The position numbers and the translations under genes were made by a program. The notes under the pieces were generated by a model. It did no database searches and was not told the DNA's origin. It saw only the letters and a program-made list of their open reading frames with translations. Source: Heterodera schachtii (Eukaryota; Nematoda; Chromadorea; Rhabditida; Heteroderidae). From it: DNA of 64,000 bases. Numbering within the stretch: position 1 is the first letter of the stretch; the number at the start of each line of letters is the position of its first letter. Location of the stretch: positions 310,001-374,000 of the forward strand of contig SIJG01000128.1 in NCBI GenBank assembly GCA_023374025.1, in the 5' to 3' direction. Of this stretch, positions 10,801-20,243 are shown piece by piece.

Positions 10801-12684
10801 CACTTCTTTTCTGCTCACCTGTAGATGTACCGTCGGGTCAGCGTGTCGTTGATGCCGTCCGGCATGCTTTGCTTGTTGTTCTTGCCGTACACCCACGGGT
10901 CAGAGCCCAGGCCGATGTTCTCGGAGATCATGAAGTAAAAGCTGAATAAATGTTCGTTAGTGTTCGTCCCGCTTTGTTTCCCTTCCCTTGGCCAATTCCT
11001 CCCGCCGCCGCCTCTCCCCGCCCCCCCCCCCCGACTCGCCATGCGTTCCAATGGATGATCACCGCAATGTACCACACCACCACGCCGACTCTGAACGCGT
11101 TTGGCCGTGCCGTGCGCGTCTCCGTCTGTTCCATAAAGCGCTGAATGCGTTCTTTGCGCAGCAAACGGTTGAGCCGCAAAATGGGCAGAGGACGCCACAC
11201 AAAAGAGACGAGAAAGTCAAGCGGAAAAAGGGAAGCGCTGTCGACGACGAAGTGGCGGCTGCGGAGGTAAAGCGAACGGATTTTGCGCGCGTCGCGCACC
11301 AACAGACCCTGCTCCAAATAACCTGAATGGCACAAAGATATTTTGGTAATGATAAGGGCTAACTCAGAAAAATCTTTGCCCGATGCTTCCAAATGGTGCG
11401 ACGAGTGACCGACCCCCAAAAAAGCGGTCTTTTGGCCCTCCCCCCCCCCTTTTTAAAATTTTCCGACCCGAAATTCGCCCGATATTTTGTGGGTCCATTG
11501 CCAAAACATCGGAAGGTGCCATTTGCTTACCTGTTCTCGACCGGACGAACATGTCAACAAGGTACACCGAATCCATGCAAAGGTCCAAAGTGAGCCACAA
11601 AAAGAACAGTCGGCCGGCAGCCAATTCGACAAAAACACTCCGAGCAATGACCACCTGTGGGGTGATTAATTTGAGGGTAAAAAGGGAAAAGAGCAAACGG
11701 ACCAACAAATTGTACACATAAGCGGTGGAGACCAAGGCATTCCATTGGTAGAAGTAATTCTCGTTGGCATCGAACACAAACTTTGCCCACTTTCCCTTCT
11801 CCATTTGCTGCTGTTGTTCGGCTGAGACAGTGCCGGCGCCGTTCTCCAACTGAACGCCGGCCGCGCTCATGCCAAACCTCGACATGAAATTGGCCTGCTC
11901 TTGGGCCACCGCGTCGTTTACGCGATTTCTGCCACGGAAGCGCCAAATGGACTTAAATGACGCATTTTTGCCAATTGGGCGCAACTCGAGGCAAAAGCAC
12001 CTTGGAAATGCCTCTGATCAGAGACGGGTTCAGCCCCACGTTCGGCTGCTGCTGTTGCTCAACTTCGATGTCGGCACTTTGCTCAACCACCACTTTGCCT
12101 AATGGAGCCGTGTCCTGTGGGCTGGTCACCGTAATTTGTGGTGGCGCCGGCACCGGCACTCCGCCGAGGACCGATCCGTTTAAGGCACTGCCACTTTTCC
12201 GTCGGTCGGGGGTAAAAGCCCTCGGCGAAAGTACGACAGAACTGAGCGCACTGTTTGCCCTTTCCGATGCGCGACTGCCCAACTGAACGGGCAATTTAGC
12301 CGAAATTCAGTGGTCCGTCCCCGCGAGGCGATGACTTCGATTTGGGGCGTCAAATCGATGTCCAAGCGGGGGCTGAACGTCCTCCGCCCCTCCTCGTCCA
12401 TGTCCAACCCTCCCTCCAACTCGGCCAGTCTGAACCCCGTCGTCCGTTTGCTGCTCTCCTCCACCTCGGCCAGTCCCCTCCTCGGCAATGGCTCAATCAT
12501 TGGCCTTTGTCTCCTCCGGAAAGCCCGCACCATCTTTGGCGACAGAGTGTCCCGTGGCGGCCTTTTCCCCGCGGATTGTGCCGTCTTCGTCCTTCTCGTG
12601 CCGTTCTCCGTGTGCCCTCCCTTCTCTCGTCCTTTCTCTTCCCATTTCTCTGCCATTTCGCCCAATTCGATGTCTTCGATGTCA
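7803..12684 (-). CDS. tax-4: Cyclic nucleotide-gated channel alpha subunit, TAX-4 type
   Basis: cGMP-gated cation channel of the sensory-neuron plasma membrane. Phase-consistent exons, 5' to 3': 12684-12336, 12282-12001, 11951-11703, 11654-11531, 11322-11040, 10941-10819, 10778-10744, 10682-10580, 10515-10422, 10296-10141, 8636-8505, 8429-8255, 8204-8161, 8075-7803. In order these encode a divergent N terminus with a poly-Gln patch, S1-S6, the pore ([12 protein letters not shown], filter Glu retained), the C-linker ([12 protein letters not shown]), the cyclic-nucleotide-binding domain ([25 protein letters not shown]) and a C-terminal coiled coil after DENAPEEQK. Near-identity to C. elegans TAX-4 in the CNBD makes the assignment firm. 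Three introns use GC donors (after 11040, 10141 and 8505). The S1-S2 loop looks short. The start codon is unresolved: an acceptor at 12685 implies at least one further upstream exon. Confidence 0.95.
8901..10099. mobile_element. hAT-like non-autonomous element in a tax-4 intron
   Basis: The ends are inverted repeats CAGGGATGGCA ... TGCCATCCCTG. The flanks are CTCCCCAC (8893-8900) and CTCCTCAC (10100-10107), a near-perfect 8-bp target-site duplication, as expected for hAT transposition. Near each end are short tandem arrays of ATTCCGATTTCCGA-type units; the interior is AT-rich. No transposase frame is visible, so it is non-autonomous. It lies inside the GC-AG intron between the tax-4 exons ending at 10141 and starting at 8636, and carries a second element at 9301-9656. 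Confidence 0.82.
9301..9656. mobile_element. MITE nested in the hAT-like element (copy 1)
   Basis: A 356-bp element with terminal inverted repeats CAAGGGCGTAG ... CTACGCCCTTG and a perfect 8-bp duplication CCGCCGGA at 9293-9300 and 9657-9664. Nearly the same sequence occurs at 49499-49858 with a different 8-bp duplication. Internal poly-G and poly-C tracts sit just inside the two ends. No coding capacity. Confidence 0.9.
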
Positions 12685-12929
12685 CTGAATTGTTCATTTC
12701 CTCTGCTGACCGTCGCATTTTGCTGATCACTTTTGGCCGTTTCTCTTCTGCTGCTAGTCGCTCTTTGATTCTGAACCGATCACTCATTTATTTTCCCTTT
12801 TTTCTTTTTTTTCCTTTTTCCCTTTTTTAATTTTTCTCTTTTTCTCTTTTTCATTTTCCCTTTTTTCCATTTTTAATTTTGCCTTTTCTCTTTCTCTTCC
12901 CCGGAGGGCACCATTCTCCGTGTATTTCT

Positions 12930-13150
12930 TTCGGTTTTTATGGCCCGGATGGAAATGGTGAAGGCCGCGTTGCGCGGTGGCGAACGAAGTCGAGGGGCGT
13001 TGGGAGTCTGCGGAAGAGGGGGACGAAGCGGAGTCATTGCCATTGTCATCGCCGGAAGTGGCGGAGAGGGGAGAGCGGTGGCGAGAGGCGGAGAACACCC
13101 GGGCGGAGAAAAGGCGTTGGCGGTGGGGCGTCAGATGAGAGACCTGAAAA
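12930..13150 (-). other. Possible upstream exon of tax-4
   Basis: On the minus strand an acceptor-like CTCTTTTCAG at about 13147-13156 precedes an open, GC-rich, Ser-rich stretch (SATSGDDNGNDSASSPSSAD) before AT-rich low-complexity DNA. It could be an N-terminal tax-4 exon, a region not conserved between species. No donor was fixed, so this is only a candidate. Confidence 0.22.
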
Positions 13151-13159
13151 GAGAAGAGA

Positions 13160-14780
13160 CAGGGAGGGGGTCATTAAGCCAATAATTAATCAATTAATTA
13201 ATTGTTCGGTATGTTAATTAATGCTTTGCATGCCGATTCGGTCGGTGGTTGCGTCGGGTGATTTTCTTCCGCTTCGCTTTTCCCTTCCGTTTCTTTTGCG
13301 CTTTTTTTCATTTAGCCAATGACCAATTCATTTGGTTTTGTTTTTTGTTTTTGGATGGTCATTCAGTTTTTGTCCAATTAATCAATTTGAAATGGCACTT
13401 TTCCAATTTTCCCTCGGGCGATTCTCTCCCGCGTTTTTTGCTTCCTTTCCACGAGGAAATTGATTTTGTTGAATGGCACTGCAATTAAATATTGACAGAC
13501 GATGTTAGGCCAAGCCGAGAGGAAGACGACACTCAGTCCATCATCATTTGTGTGCGCTAATTGAAGGAATGGGGGCGGAGAGAGTTTTGCCGAAGATGTA
13601 ATGGAGCGGACGGATGATGCGGGGCAAAATAAGGTGTGAGAAGCGAGAGGAGCGGCGGAGGGGGCGGGGGGGAGGAGGGAGAAGGGGGATAAGGGGGTAG
13701 AAGAGGGAGGAGGAAGGGAAAGAGAGGGAGGGGATGAGGGAACAAGGGGGAGGGGTGGGGAGGGAGGGAAGGAGAGGGAGGAGGAAGGGGAGGAGGAAGG
13801 GAGAGAGAGGGAGGAAGAAGGGGAGGAGGAGGGGGAAAAGGGAGAGGGAGTGAAGGAGAGGGAGAGGGGGGGAGGGGGGGGAACGAGAGGGAGGAAGAAG
13901 GGGAGGAGGAAGGGGAGGAGGAAGGGAGAGAGAGGGAGGAAGAAGGGGAGGAGGAAGGGGAGGAGGAAGGGAGAGAGAGGGAGGAAGAAGGGGAGGAGGA
14001 GGGGGAAAAGGGAGAGGGAGTGAAGGAGAGGGGAGGAGGAAGGGAGGAGGAAGGGAGAGAGAGGGAGGAAGAAGGGGAGGAGGAGGGGGAAAAGGGAGAG
14101 GGAGTGAAGGAGAGGGGGGGGGGGGGGTGTGTGTGAAATGCTTTTCCGTTTTTCGCCACCAAAACTTTGTCGGATTGTCTCATTTTTCCAATCGCTTCCA
14201 AAAATAAAAATAAAATTCCATCGTTTCTTTAATATTCTCCGTTGAGATTCCTTTTCTTTTTCTTCAATTCCATTAGCTTAATTGGCGCATTAACAAATCA
14301 TTCACTCCGCAAATTAAAAGCGAATCATCCAATAAAAATCCTTCCTTCACCACTCGGATAAATCACCATTAAATTACCATGGAAACAAAGTCGAATTTAT
14401 TTCTTGACACAATTTGTGGAACTTTTAGGATTAAATAATTAATGGGGAGGCGATGAAATCATTTTCTTTTCAATCGATTAAACTGCCAAAGAGTTAATTA
14501 AACAATTAATTGCTCTGAGCATTTATAAATTAGAATAAATCATTTATTATGTAAGTGAAATGATTCGAATGTGAATAGGTTCAGCAAAACAAAGCAAAAG
14601 ACTCACCCGGAATGAATGAACAAAAAAAGGGAGAAAAACGGACGGAAGGAAAATAAAAATACAATAAATAGTGACAAAAATGGACGATGAATGAATGAAT
14701 GATGCGCCGTTTTGTGATAATTACACGGATTTAATAATTATGGGAGTGAGCGAATAAAGTGCCAATGGCCGTTCGTCCGC
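13160..14780. repeat. Intergenic region with purine minisatellite (about 13640-14125)
   Basis: The core is a tandem array of GGGAGAGAGAGGGAGGAAGA- and [18 protein letters not shown] units ending in a G run at 14115-14127. The complementary strand is open for over 200 codons of Pro/Ser/Leu only because CT-rich repeats lack stops. The flanks (13200-13560 and 14130-14780) are AT-rich and show no gene. The region holds the upstream DNA of tax-4 and the 3' flank of orai. Confidence 0.75.
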
Positions 14781-16959
14781 TCAGTCGCGCACATTTCTGA
14801 CCACCGTTACGCCTTGAAGTCCGCCGGCATTGGCCAAATTCCGATGTACCGAATTGTTCTTCTGCGGCGCGGACGCGTTCAGCTCGGACTCGTAAAGGTA
14901 CTTCTGCAAGTCGGACACTTTGTCGTTCACTCGATCGATGGAATGTGTGAATCTTAGGGGAAAAAGTTTAATCATTTTGAAAATAATTGTGAATTTGATT
15001 TAACAAATTGTTCAAAGTGTGCCGGGGAAGCAAAAGATTTGCCCGAAAACCCGGCAAACTTTAACAAAGCTCACTCGAATCAATTGATTCTGTCATTCTT
15101 GAAACCCTGATATGTAAATTATCAAAATCTTTTCTAAATTTGTCACAAAATAAACAATTTCGATTTATTCTTAAGATTAAATTTCCTTTTGTTTAAAATC
15201 AATGATTTCGGCTGCTTCCCTGGGAAATTGTTTTTGTACCGATTGCGATGAATCAAATAAGAAATGATGATGAACACAATGACCACGGGAACTGTAAAAT
15301 GACCAAAAGTGATTAGCGGTGGGACAAATGGCCTTTGGCTGTTATTATTTTCGGTTTTTGCCATTAATTTGTGCCGTCCGTCCGTTCACTCACCCAACAT
15401 TCCCGTCGTAATGTAAGCGGCAAAAGTGTAGCCAATTGAATTAAATTTGACGAAAAAAATGACACCGATTTCCAACAGAAAGAGAAGAAGGCCAATGCAC
15501 GTGGAAAACAGCCAGGAAAGTTCGATGTAAAAGCGCAGTTTTATGTGGGGGGAGTCCTGAGTGCATCCGTTGGCCTCTGAAAGTGCCAATTTTGGCAATG
15601 CCATCGAAGCGACCAATGAAAGGCACCGATGTACGGCAACAGACAGGTGGACATCATCAGAGCGAGCAGGTGGACGGAGACGAGCAGAGAAGTGACCACG
15701 CCGAGCATGATCAGCAACGGCTTGGGGGTCGACTCTTGGTACTGCAGCTCGACGAGAGCGATCTGATTGTGAGAATGGGCATCAAAAGGAAGCGGAAGGA
15801 TTCAGTCGGACCATGGCGAAGCCGGCAAGCAGAGCGGAAGTCCGCGAAGAAGCCTTCAGCTGGGCACGGCTGAGATCGTACCGGTACTTCTCGTGGATGG
15901 ACAATTCCCCACGATGTCTGGAAGGTAAAGCATTTTAATGCTGAACCACAACTTTGGTCGAGACTTATGCATGGGTTCAAGCTGCTGGTGGGAAAACCCT
16001 CCCGGGGATTTTAGACGCGCTTTGACGACCATCGGCGGCACCGCGCCGCTGCCCACCAACGTGACGCTGTCCCCGGCAACGCTTGCACTGCCCAAACTTT
16101 CCCTGGCACTTTCTCCGACAGTAAATGCGATGGAATTGGTGCCGACACTATTTTGCAATTGAGGAGATGCAATGGCACTGTTGCTGCTATTCTGCGCGGA
16201 CTCTCTTCCTCCGTTGGGGCGAGAAGTGGACGCATAATTTGCTGGGCCGGCGCAATTAAAATTGTGAGAGGGCGTCGGGCGGTGTTCGCCCTTTTGGCCG
16301 GGATGGCACTGCTGCAAATATTCGCTGGCACTGTTGTTAAGTGCCACCGCAAAGAAGGGCGACCGGGCATTGCTGCTCTGCTGGTTGCCCGGGAGCAGAG
16401 GGAACGACTGTTGGTGCTGCTGATCGACGTCACTCACTGCTCCGCCAGAAAATCCATTGACGATGCCGGCAAAAGAACGCTTGGCCACCGAAAGGGCCAA
16501 CTGTTGCTGCTGCTGCTGTTGGGGCATTCCGTTCGGAACACTTCCGCCGATGTTCTGTTTGTGCTGCTGATGCAACCGCAGAGGGATCGAAGCCATCGAC
16601 GAGGCCGAGCTGTTCCTTGACAGAGATTTCATTATGTGTGGCGGCGACAACAGCTGACAATGAGTGTTCGAAGGAATGGGCAGGGCATTGACTGAGCGGG
16701 CGAGGCTAACCGAAGAGTTAATCGCGTGGGAAGAGGACAAATCGAGCAGCAAGGACGATCTCGATCGGGACGAGGAGGAGACGAGCCGATTGAGAGAGGC
16801 CCTCGGGGTGAAGAAGGGCGGAGATTCGTCGTCGGAAGAGGAGGATGAGTGCTGTTGTTGGTGCTGCAGCTGCTCCTCCTCATGGCCTTGTTCCATGGGT
16901 ATGGCAATGGAAAACGACGACGGCCGGTGGACGGAAGCGAAAGGGGCGGAGGCGGTCAT
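14781..16959 (-). CDS. orai-1: Orai calcium release-activated calcium channel
   Basis: Pore subunit of the plasma-membrane store-operated Ca2+ channel, gated by ER STIM. Exons 16959-15998, 15917-15812, 15762-15627, 15576-15394, 15291-15240 and 14952-14781 are phase-consistent and give about 536 aa. The conserved core is the pre-TM1 helix (LSRAQLKASSRTSALLAG), TM1 with the Ca2+-selecting Glu at about residue 361 (FAMIALVELQY), TM2 (LALMMSTCLLPYIEANGC), TM3 (STCIGLLLFLLEIGVIFFVK) and TM4 (VPVVIVFIIISYLIHRNR), then a C-terminal helix (DRVNDKVSDLQKYL) expected to bind STIM. The start is the first ATG (MTASAPFASVHRPSS). Unusually, about 320 residues of Ser/Gln/Asn-rich sequence precede the core. 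Further 5' exons cannot be excluded. Confidence 0.92.
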
Positions 16960-17810
16960 TGCGCGAGATAAAACAGCGGAGGAACAAAATGGGGGGAGGA
17001 GGGAGTGAATCGATGAAGGGGGAGGGAGCAAATGGAGGGGGGGGGGGAGGGAGCGATTACGAATTACGAGCGATCGCAGGGAAAGATAAAATAAAATCGA
17101 CGCATTGCGACGCTAACAAATGAAGGGAAAAGAAAACATGAAAAATGAAATTCTTAACATTTTCTTGAGCCAAAAATGAAATGGAAAACAATAAATTAAT
17201 CAAATAAAATGAAAATTAAAACGGACCGAACGATGGAAGTCAAAATGAAAACCCAATTTCAGCAGAGCTCAATTTGCCAGTCAATTAATCCGTCTCATTA
17301 GCACTTAATTAATGCTTAACGAACGAAATCAGAAAGAAACAAATTAAAGAGAAAATCAGCAAAAGTAAAGCAAAAGAAAATTGCAAAACGAAATGAAAGG
17401 GAAATAAATAAACGAACAATTAATAAGCAGGCGAAGGGAAGGCTTTAAAACAAGGCTTTCTATTGTAAAGGGTGTGACTCTGAAGGAATGTTCATCGGGA
17501 TGGAAAAGGGGACGGATCGATGGACAAAAAAAGGGGGAGGGGGAGAAAAAGAAATAATAAAAAGACGACAAAGAGAGGGAGAAGAGGGGAAAAGAGTAAA
17601 AAAAAGTGGAGGAGGAAAGGGAAAGGAGGCGGAGGGAGGGAGAAAAAGGAGTCGAGGGAACGGAGGAATAGCGAAACAGCGAACCCACTCTTTTTGCGGG
17701 GGGGGGGGGGGGGTATTTATGGAGTTGCCTTTCTCTTTGCGTCGTCAAATTCACGCCTAATTCCTCCTCCTCCTCACAAATCAGCACATTCCATTTGTTC
17801 CCTAAGGCAC
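16960..17810. other. Intergenic / 5' region of orai
   Basis: A G run at about 17037-17047, AT-rich DNA from 17100 to 17480, and a purine-rich block ending in a G run at 17699-17713. I see no convincing exon. Confidence 0.5.
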
Positions 17811-18568
17811 TTACAGCCGGTGCAGATGGACCAGCGATTGCGGGTAGCCCTGTGGCGGTGCTCCGTTCGCCGTCCCTCCGTTCTTCAGAGAGTGCCGTGG
17901 CGTTCGTCCGCCCGCTGTCGTCCCGTTGGACGGGTTCCGTTGTTGTGCTGACTCTCCGTTGGACTGGTGGTTGGAGTTGGGCGCGACCATTGTGGACGAC
18001 GACGAGACGCTGGACAGAACGCTGCCGTGGGGGACGGAGGGGCGGTGCGGCGGCGCGGAGACTTTGCCGTTGGAGTGGCCATTGGAATGGGCACAGTTCA
18101 GACAGCGATCCCCTTCAATTAAGGGGCCAATGTGAGTGAGTGCCTCCCCTCCTTTAATGTTAGTGGCTCATTGTCAGAATGCCAATCGTTTGCCCTTTAT
18201 AAAATTTCTTTCATTTTACCGCCGCCGTTGGAATTTGAGGGGGCGAAGTTCATCTGCTGCTGCTGCTGCTGATAAATGGAGTTGCGGGCGAACTTCGCCA
18301 AGTTCTGCTCGCTCATTGACTGTCTCAGCATTGTTTTTCGGTGCATTCCGAGGGCTTAAAAAAGTGCGCTCATTGGGACGACCGATGCTTTTTTGTTTTT
18401 TTTGTTTCCCCCCCCCCCACCCCAATTTTCTCCCTTCCCTCTCGCCCACCTGTCACTAAGCGATTGTTTTCCAATGCCCCGCCGATCGATGGTTCTCGCT
18501 GATCTTTGAGAGAATAGACGGAGAACGGATGGATCTTGCGCCTGTCCGATGCCTTGTAAAATTGCATC
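17811..18568 (-). CDS. Exons of an unrecognised minus-strand gene (partial)
   Basis: Three coding-looking segments with plausible splice sites. The first, starting at about 18568 after acceptor TTTTACAG, reads MQFYKASDRRKIHPFSVYSL. The second, about 18355-18220, contains MLRQSMSEQNLAKFARNSIY followed by a Gln run. The third, about 18125-17811, is Ser/Asn/Gly-rich (HSNGHSNGKV, PSNGTTAGGRTPRHSL). It ends either at the TAA at 17811 or at an overlapping donor GTAAGT, so it may not be the last exon. The composition suggests a disordered cytosolic tail. I do not recognise the family. An alternative is that these are 5' exons of orai, but I could not connect them in phase. Confidence 0.42.
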
Positions 18569-18639
18569 TGTAAAATGGGACGGTGAAGGCCGTCCCAAAA
18601 TTACAGCAAAATGAAAGGGGCAAAGGGAGGAGCAAAAGG

Positions 18640-18795
18640 GGGAGAAAGGGGAAAAAGAGGGGGGAAAGGGGAAAAAGAGGGGGGAAAGGGGAAAAAGAGG
18701 GGGGAAAGGGGAAAAAGAGGGGGGAAAGGGGAAAAAGAGGGGGGAAAGGGGAAAAAGAGGGGGGAAAGGGGAAAAAGAGGGGGAGGGGCAAAAGA
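18640..18795. repeat. 20-bp purine minisatellite
   Basis: About seven near-identical head-to-tail copies of GGGGAAAGGGGAAAAAGAGG, clearest at 18661-18780, probably inside an intron of the flanking minus-strand gene. Open on both strands only by composition. Confidence 0.93.
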
Positions 18796-18799
18796 GACG

Positions 18800-20243
18800 T
18801 CACCTGTTAAAATATGTACTCAATTGACTCAACAGAATGAAGGGGACAACAGCACTTTTTGTGGCAGTTTTATCTTTGCCTTTTTTACTCGGAGTTACAT
18901 GGTTAGAACGGTCAAAATCAAGAGAATAATAGTGAAATGACAACAATTGGAGATGCCAATGCCAAAGAAGGAATGGATGGGATTTTGTGCAATTGCCCAC
19001 CCAAAAAATTTACTCCCAAAACCCCCAATTATCACCACCAAAATCTGCCTGGTTTCGGTGTCCACTTAATTGAATTTGTAATTATTAATTGATCCCAAAT
19101 GTAAAATATTAAATTTTCTAAGGGAAGTGAACTCTTTCCCTTTCCCTCCCCCGCCCCCTTAGGCAACCGAAAACAGCAGAAGAACTCGATCAACTATGTA
19201 AAATGAGAGATAATTTTCCAATTATAATTAATGAGTGTGTAAAATGACATTTCCCCCCCCCCCCCTTTTTCTTTTCTTTTTTCACCTCCTCCCGTAAATG
19301 ATTTTGATTTTGTCGCCGATACGATTTCTTCCTCCGCTGATGGTCGTCCTGATAATGCGCGAGGGATGGCCACGGCGCCCTCCCACCGAAGGCGGCGCCC
19401 CTTTCTGCCGGGGAACGCCACGGCAAATGACCGAACTGCCGGCGGTTCGGCGCCGCGTCCGCCGTCTGTGCTTTTTGCGGCGTACAAAAGGAATTTGGCA
19501 ACATTGCCCTTTACTTTGATGAACTCATACAAAACACACAAACCGAAAAACCAAAAATGGCCTTTGGTCTTTCGCTGCACTAAATTTAGAAATGCTTTTA
19601 ATTTTAAAAGCCATTTCCGAGAGCAGTAATTGTTTTTCAGGAAATTAGCTCCATTCTTTCCTACCCCTTTTAATAGGGCCAATGGTTTTCCGTGTCTTTT
19701 GCTCTTTCTGGGGTCCACTTTTTTCTCACAAATGGTGCCGTTGAGTTTTTTGTTTACTTTTGTTGATATGGGACTGTTAGGGTTATGTTTTGGGATTCGA
19801 AAAAGAGATGTTAGTTGTTTTTGAAAAGTTCATATTCGCGAAATAATTCTCCAAAATGACAAAATCCAAATGCACTTTCACATTTTATTACTTTTAATGA
19901 TCGAATTCAACAGTTATGACGAGACGAACATCATTTGGAGCAAGAATAATTCCATTGGGAAATTTATGGAGACAATTCAATTTAATGAACCTCGAATTTT
20001 GTTTTGTTTGTGGCAAATATTTTTGACACTCACAACTATTTGTTTTTAGTTAATTTTTAATTTGGTTTTAGTACTTTTCAAATGAAATTAAATATCCCAA
20101 GATAAATTAATATAAAATTGTCACTGGTTTTTTATTTCAGTTAAAATAATAACCAACAAATGACTAGGGACTTACTTACAATGGTGAAAAGATTTTGTGA
20201 GATCAAATAAGTCACAACTGTTTCTAACTATTAAATTGACTAT
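18800..20243 (-). other. Mostly non-coding, with a possible exon at 19282-19505
   Basis: Most of the interval is AT-rich. One GC-rich minus-strand stretch at 19282-19505 is open in a basic frame (QFGHLPWRSPAERGAAFGGR) and ends at a donor-like GAG/GTGAAA, but all three frames are partly open, so coding status is uncertain. From 19510 to 20243 I see only AT-rich DNA, the 3' flank of the PI 4-kinase gene. Confidence 0.25.

Noticed and set aside
13557..14201. Minus-strand open frame of over 200 codons, Pro/Ser/Leu-rich
   Set aside because: It is the translation of a CT-rich minisatellite that cannot contain stop codons; unit irregularity shifts every frame equally.
18600..18810. Lys/Gly/Glu repeat protein on the plus strand and Phe/Pro repeat on the minus
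   Set aside because: Both are readings of the 20-bp minisatellite (20 is not a multiple of 3, so all frames cycle); no other coding evidence.
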